Assembly (NCBI RefSeq): GCF_024029355.1
Contig: NZ_CP097117.1
Location: forward strand, 1-64,000
Direction of reading: 5' to 3'
Length of the DNA stretch: 64,000 bases
Source of the DNA: Fructilactobacillus cliffordii
GTDB taxonomy: Bacteria; Bacillota; Bacilli; Lactobacillales; Lactobacillaceae
Of the stretch, positions 60,238-64,000 are shown one piece after another. A program made the position numbers and the translations under genes. The stretch's first letter is position 1, and every line of letters starts with the position of its first letter. The notes below the pieces were generated by a model. That model worked only from the letters and a program-made list of their open reading frames with translations, searched no databases and was not told the DNA's origin.

Positions 60238-63200
60238 GTGGCACTAACTAAAGAAGAACGTTTGCAAAAACTATTGGATCAAATTGGTTGGTCCACGGAC
60301 CAACGAGATGAATTTACAAATGGCCAGATTGCCCAAGTTACAGTCCATCAGCAGTCGAATCGCTGGGAGTTCACGTTGCAGTTAGAGCACGTCCTGCCGT
60401 TTGTCACGTTTCAAAAGCTGTTTGGTGATTTGCAACAGTCGTTTCAAGACATTGCCACGATCGAACTGAAGATTCATACGAATCAGCAGGATGTTCCCAG
60501 TCGAGAACTAGGTGACTACTGGAATTGGGTGGTTCAGCATGCCGGGTTACATTCCAATCTGACCCAGGAGTTATTAAATAATCATGTCCCAGAAGTTGAC
60601 GATGCTGGTCGGATTAATTTTTTAGCCATGAACGAAGTGGTCAAGGACTTTATGACGAACAACGCGTTGGGACCCATTGAAGAGCTTTATCACCAGCTGG
60701 GGTTTCCGTCCTTTACAATTCATACATTTGTTGATGAATCAGCCTCGCAGGAGCAGATTGAGGAAATAAAGGCGAAAAAGAAAGAACGAGACGAACAACT
60801 GGCCCAACAAGCCCGCATGGCCATGGAAAAAAGCAGTGCTCGCAAGGCCGGACCGAAAAAGAACGGAACGTTGCAAGTGGGAAGAAAGATTTCAGCTAAT
60901 TTAGATGTGACCCAAATGGCCGATATTACAGAGGAAGAACGCTCGGTGGTTATTAATGGTTACGTGTTTAACAAGGAACTGCGGAAGTTAAAATCCGGGC
61001 GCGAATTACTCATTTTAGAGATTACCGATTATACCTCCTCGTTAACGGTGAAGCTGTTTTCCAATGACGAAGCTGACATGGAGATGTTTGAAAACTTTCA
61101 GGCCGGAGGTTGGATCAAAGTTCGTGGTGGGGTACAAGAGGACAGTTATTCGAATGAACTGACGATGATTGCTCGCGACGTGATGCCGATTGACCACCAA
61201 GAACGGGCAGATCAAGCTCCAGATGGTGATAAGCGGGTCGAACTGCACCTGCACTCTAACATGAGCCAAATGGACGCCACGAACTCCATTTCGGATTACG
61301 TGAAACGGGCTAAACAATGGGGACACACGGCACTAGCCGTCACCGATCACGACAACGTTCAAGCCTTTCCGGAAGCCTATCAGGCGGGGCAGCAAAATGA
61401 CGTGAAAATGATTTACGGGATGGAAGCCAACGTGGTTGATGACGGAGAACCGATTGGATTCAATGATCAACACGTGAACCTGAAAGAGGCCACGTACGTT
61501 GTGTTTGATACGGAAACGACCGGTCTTTCTGCCGTGTATGATCGCGTGATTGAATTGTCAGCAGTTAAGATGCAGGGGAATAACGTCATTGATGAGTTTG
61601 AGGAGTTCATTGATCCGGGATTTCATTTGTCCGAGCAAACCACTAATTTAACGTCAATTACGGACGAAATGGTGGCCGGTTCTAAGTCAGAACAAGAGGT
61701 CTTCAGTCTCTTTCGGGAATTTTGTGGGGATGCCATTATCGTGGGGCACAACGTCACCTTTGACGTGGGCTTTATGAACACGGGTTACAAGCGCCACGGC
61801 ATGGATTCAATCAAAAACCCGATCATTGATACGTTAACGTTGGCACGGTTTTTATATCCCAATTACAAGAGTTACCGACTGAATGTGTTAGCGAAAAAGT
61901 TCAACGTTAATTTGGAGCACCATCACCGAGCCATCTATGATGCCGAAACTACTGGTCATTTAAATTATCTTTTTTTAAAGGATGCGGAAGACCAGTACGG
62001 AATTGAGTATCATGATCAATTAAATGAACACATGACTGATAACGATGCCTATAAACACGCTCGACCGTTCCATGTGGTGTTGTTGACGCAAACGCAAGCC
62101 GGGTTAAAAAACCTATTTAAACTGGTTTCGTTAGCTCATATTAAATATTATTACCGGGTGCCCCGGATTCCGCGAAGTGAGTTAGAAAAGTATCGGGAAG
62201 GTCTGTTAGTGGGTTCTGCTTGTTCGAGTGGAGAAGTATTTACCTCGCTCATGCAAAAAGGTGAAGCTGAAGCCTTAACGAAAGCCCGCTTTTATGACTA
62301 CCTGGAAGTCCAACCTCAGGCAGCCTATCAACCGTTAATTGACAGTCACTTGATTAGTGACCGCGGCAAATTACAGACCATTATCAAAAATTTGGTAAAG
62401 GTCGCTGATCAATCCCAGCTTCCGTTAGTGGCGACGGGCGATGTGCACTACCTAGATCCCCATGATTTTATCTACCGAAAGATTTTAATTAACTCCCAGG
62501 GAGGCGCTAATCCGTTAAACCGGCAAACCCTGCCGGATGCGCATTTTCGCACGACTGATGAATTACTGGAAGATTTTGACTTTTTAGGAACTGAAAAGGC
62601 CCATGAAATTGTGGTTCAGAATTCGCAAGCCATTGCGAAGCAAATTGAAACGGTGCAACCATTGAAAGATAAGTTGTATACACCAAAAATGGATGGGGCC
62701 GAGGATGAAATTAAGCAGCGAACCATGGATAAGGCGCATCAATTGTATGGCACAAATTTACCTGAATTGGTCCAACATCGCCTGGATCGGGAATTAACCA
62801 GTATCATTAATAACGGATTCTCGGTTATCTACTTGATTTCGCAACGGCTGGTTGCTAAGAGTAATAAGGATGGTTATTTGGTCGGTTCCCGGGGGTCCGT
62901 GGGATCTAGCTTGGTTGCTACTATGACTGGAATCACGGAAGTTAATCCACTGCCACCACACTATCGTTGTCCCGAATGCCAATATTCAGAGTTTTTTACT
63001 AAGGGTGAATACAGTTCTGGTTTTGATTTACCCGAGAAAAAGTGTCCGGAATGTGGCGCCGTGATGATTGGCGACGGTCATAATATTCCGTTTGAAACTT
63101 TCCTGGGCTTTAAAGGGAATAAAGTGCCGGATATTGATTTGAACTTTTCTGGTGATTATCAATCGATTGCACATAACTATACGAAGGTTTTGTTTGGAGA

Positions 63201-64000
63201 AAAGAACGTGTTTCGGGCGGGAACGATTGGAACCGTGGCCGATAAAACGGCTTATGGTTACGTGAAAGCCTATGAACGCGATACCGAACAACAATTGCGG
63301 GGCGCAGAAATTGACCGTCTAGCTCAGGGAGCCACGGGAGTAAAACGAACGACCGGTCAACATCCAGCCGGCATCATTGTTGTTCCTGATTACATGGATA
63401 TCTATGACTTCACGCCGATTCAATTTCCAGCTGAAGATCAAAATGCGGCCTGGAAAACGACCCACTTTGATTTCCACTCCATTCACGATAACATCCTAAA
63501 GCTTGATATTCTGGGACACGATGATCCGACCATGATCCGGATGCTCCAAGATCTTTCGGGAATTGACCCGTACTCGATTCCCATGAATGATCCGGGGGTG
63601 ATGAAGATTTTCAGCAGCCCCGAAGTCTTGGGAGTTACGCCCGAACAAATTTTTTCGAAAACGGGGACCCTGGGGATTCCCGAATTTGGAACTCACTTTG
63701 TCCGGGGAATGTTAGAGGAAACTAATCCGAAGAACTTTTCTGACCTGCTACAAATTTCTGGGTTATCCCATGGAACTGATGTGTGGTTAGGGAATGCCGA
63801 AGAGTTGATTAAAGAAGGCACGGCTACCATTTCAAACGTGATCGGGTGTCGGGATAACATCATGACCGACTTGATTAATTACGGAGTTGATTCAGAAACT
63901 TCCTTCCAAATCATGGAAAAAGTGCGGAAGGGAAAGGGAATTAAACCGGAATGGCAGGCCAAGATGAAGGAAGCAGACGTTCCAGACTGGTACATTGATT
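60238..64000 (+). CDS. polC: DNA polymerase III PolC-type alpha subunit (3' truncated by the window)
   Basis: Starts at the GTG at 60238 (ACAGGAGG upstream) and stays open to the window end: 1254 codons of about 1440. Domains in order: N-terminal domain with OB fold (to ~330), first half of the PHP domain (from ~335, [20 protein letters not shown]), inserted 3'-5' exonuclease (~420-590, [33 protein letters not shown]), rest of PHP and polymerase core. Four zinc-binding Cys lie at about 911-941 (CPECQY and CPECGA), and catalytic D965 and D967 are in PDIDLNF. The main replicative polymerase of low-GC Gram-positives. Confidence 0.96.
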   Translation, partial: MALTKEERLQKLLDQIGWSTDQRDEFTNGQIAQVTVHQQSNRWEFTLQLEHVLPFVTFQKLFGDLQQSFQDIATIELKIHTNQQDVPSRELGDYWNWVVQHAGLHSNLTQELLNNHVPEVDDAGRINFLAMNEVVKDFMTNNALGPIEELYHQLGFPSFTIHTFVDESASQEQIEEIKAKKKERDEQLAQQARMAMEKSSARKAGPKKNGTLQVGRKISANLDVTQMADITEEERSVVINGYVFNKELRKLKSGRELLILEITDYTSSLTVKLFSNDEADMEMFENFQAGGWIKVRGGVQEDSYSNELTMIARDVMPIDHQERADQAPDGDKRVELHLHSNMSQMDATNSISDYVKRAKQWGHTALAVTDHDNVQAFPEAYQAGQQNDVKMIYGMEANVVDDGEPIGFNDQHVNLKEATYVVFDTETTGLSAVYDRVIELSAVKMQGNNVIDEFEEFIDPGFHLSEQTTNLTSITDEMVAGSKSEQEVFSLFREFCGDAIIVGHNVTFDVGFMNTGYKRHGMDSIKNPIIDTLTLARFLYPNYKSYRLNVLAKKFNVNLEHHHRAIYDAETTGHLNYLFLKDAEDQYGIEYHDQLNEHMTDNDAYKHARPFHVVLLTQTQAGLKNLFKLVSLAHIKYYYRVPRIPRSELEKYREGLLVGSACSSGEVFTSLMQKGEAEALTKARFYDYLEVQPQAAYQPLIDSHLISDRGKLQTIIKNLVKVADQSQLPLVATGDVHYLDPHDFIYRKILINSQGGANPLNRQTLPDAHFRTTDELLEDFDFLGTEKAHEIVVQNSQAIAKQIETVQPLKDKLYTPKMDGAEDEIKQRTMDKAHQLYGTNLPELVQHRLDRELTSIINNGFSVIYLISQRLVAKSNKDGYLVGSRGSVGSSLVATMTGITEVNPLPPHYRCPECQYSEFFTKGEYSSGFDLPEKKCPECGAVMIGDGHNIPFETFLGFKGNKVPDIDLNFSGDYQSIAHNYTKVLFGEKNVFRAGTIGTVADKTAYGYVKAYERDTEQQLRGAEIDRLAQGATGVKRTTGQHPAGIIVVPDYMDIYDFTPIQFPAEDQNAAWKTTHFDFHSIHDNILKLDILGHDDPTMIRMLQDLSGIDPYSIPMNDPGVMKIFSSPEVLGVTPEQIFSKTGTLGIPEFGTHFVRGMLEETNPKNFSDLLQISGLSHGTDVWLGNAEELIKEGTATISNVIGCRDNIMTDLINYGVDSETSFQIMEKVRKGKGIKPEWQAKMKEADVPDWYID

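Noticed and set aside
1..64000. CRISPR arrays, rRNA operons and insertion sequences
   Set aside because: No regularly spaced repeat array, rRNA sequence, transposase frame or terminal inverted-repeat pair was recognised on either strand.

Overview
The window is chromosomal DNA of a lactic acid bacterium, almost certainly family Lactobacillaceae. The gene set (PolC, mevalonate-pathway HMG-CoA synthase, water-forming NADH oxidase, dipeptidase PepV, deoxynucleoside kinase, a citrate/malate-type permease) and the RNA regulators (an SMK/SAM-III box before metK, two T-boxes, a PyrR-type leader) all fit. The genus cannot be fixed from the sequence alone. No rRNA gene, intact tRNA gene, CRISPR array or insertion sequence was found.

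Layout. (1) 1-9,850: right end of a siphovirus-type prophage. It runs from the end of the tape-measure protein through distal tail, tail-tip and fibre genes, two small membrane (holin-type) proteins and a signal-peptide endolysin, to a small-gene module beside the presumed right attachment region. The tail tip carries two carbohydrate-active domains, a clan GH-A-like glycosidase and an SGNH esterase. One tail gene is frameshifted. (2) 9,950-33,430: ordinary core genome: K+ channel, a LexA-like repressor opposite a small Xre protein, 2-hydroxycarboxylate permease, nox, an aminotransferase, mvaS, pyrP, an amino-acid ABC importer, metK, an MFS exporter, mnmM, leuS, murJ, a TMEM175-type channel, pheB and a zinc alcohol dehydrogenase. 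(3) 33,430-35,760: a very AT-rich island holding an intact TIR-Macro fusion gene (Thoeris-like) and, directly downstream, the decayed remains of a second TIR gene. (4) 35,760-41,260: a TetR-controlled ABC-2 exporter with a clear promoter/operator, then an ABC-F protein next to an MFS transporter. (5) 41,270-50,810: nnrD, pepV, a T-box-controlled MetQ-like protein with an M20 peptidase, deoxynucleoside kinase, a CPBP protease and PgpA-like group, lexA with its SOS box opposite ynzC-yneF, and plsC. (6) 50,880-64,000: a conserved translation and envelope run: methyltransferase-yazA, rpsB-tsf-pyrH-frr-(unknown)-uppS-cdsA-rseP-proS and the start of polC, which continues past the window edge.

The parts most worth following up are the TIR-Macro gene with its dead TIR neighbour, the double carbohydrate-active prophage tail tip, the small-gene module and repeat pairs at the prophage edge, and the T-box-controlled MetQ-like protein that lacks a lipobox. 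All function calls come from reading motifs and gene order; no database search was run.
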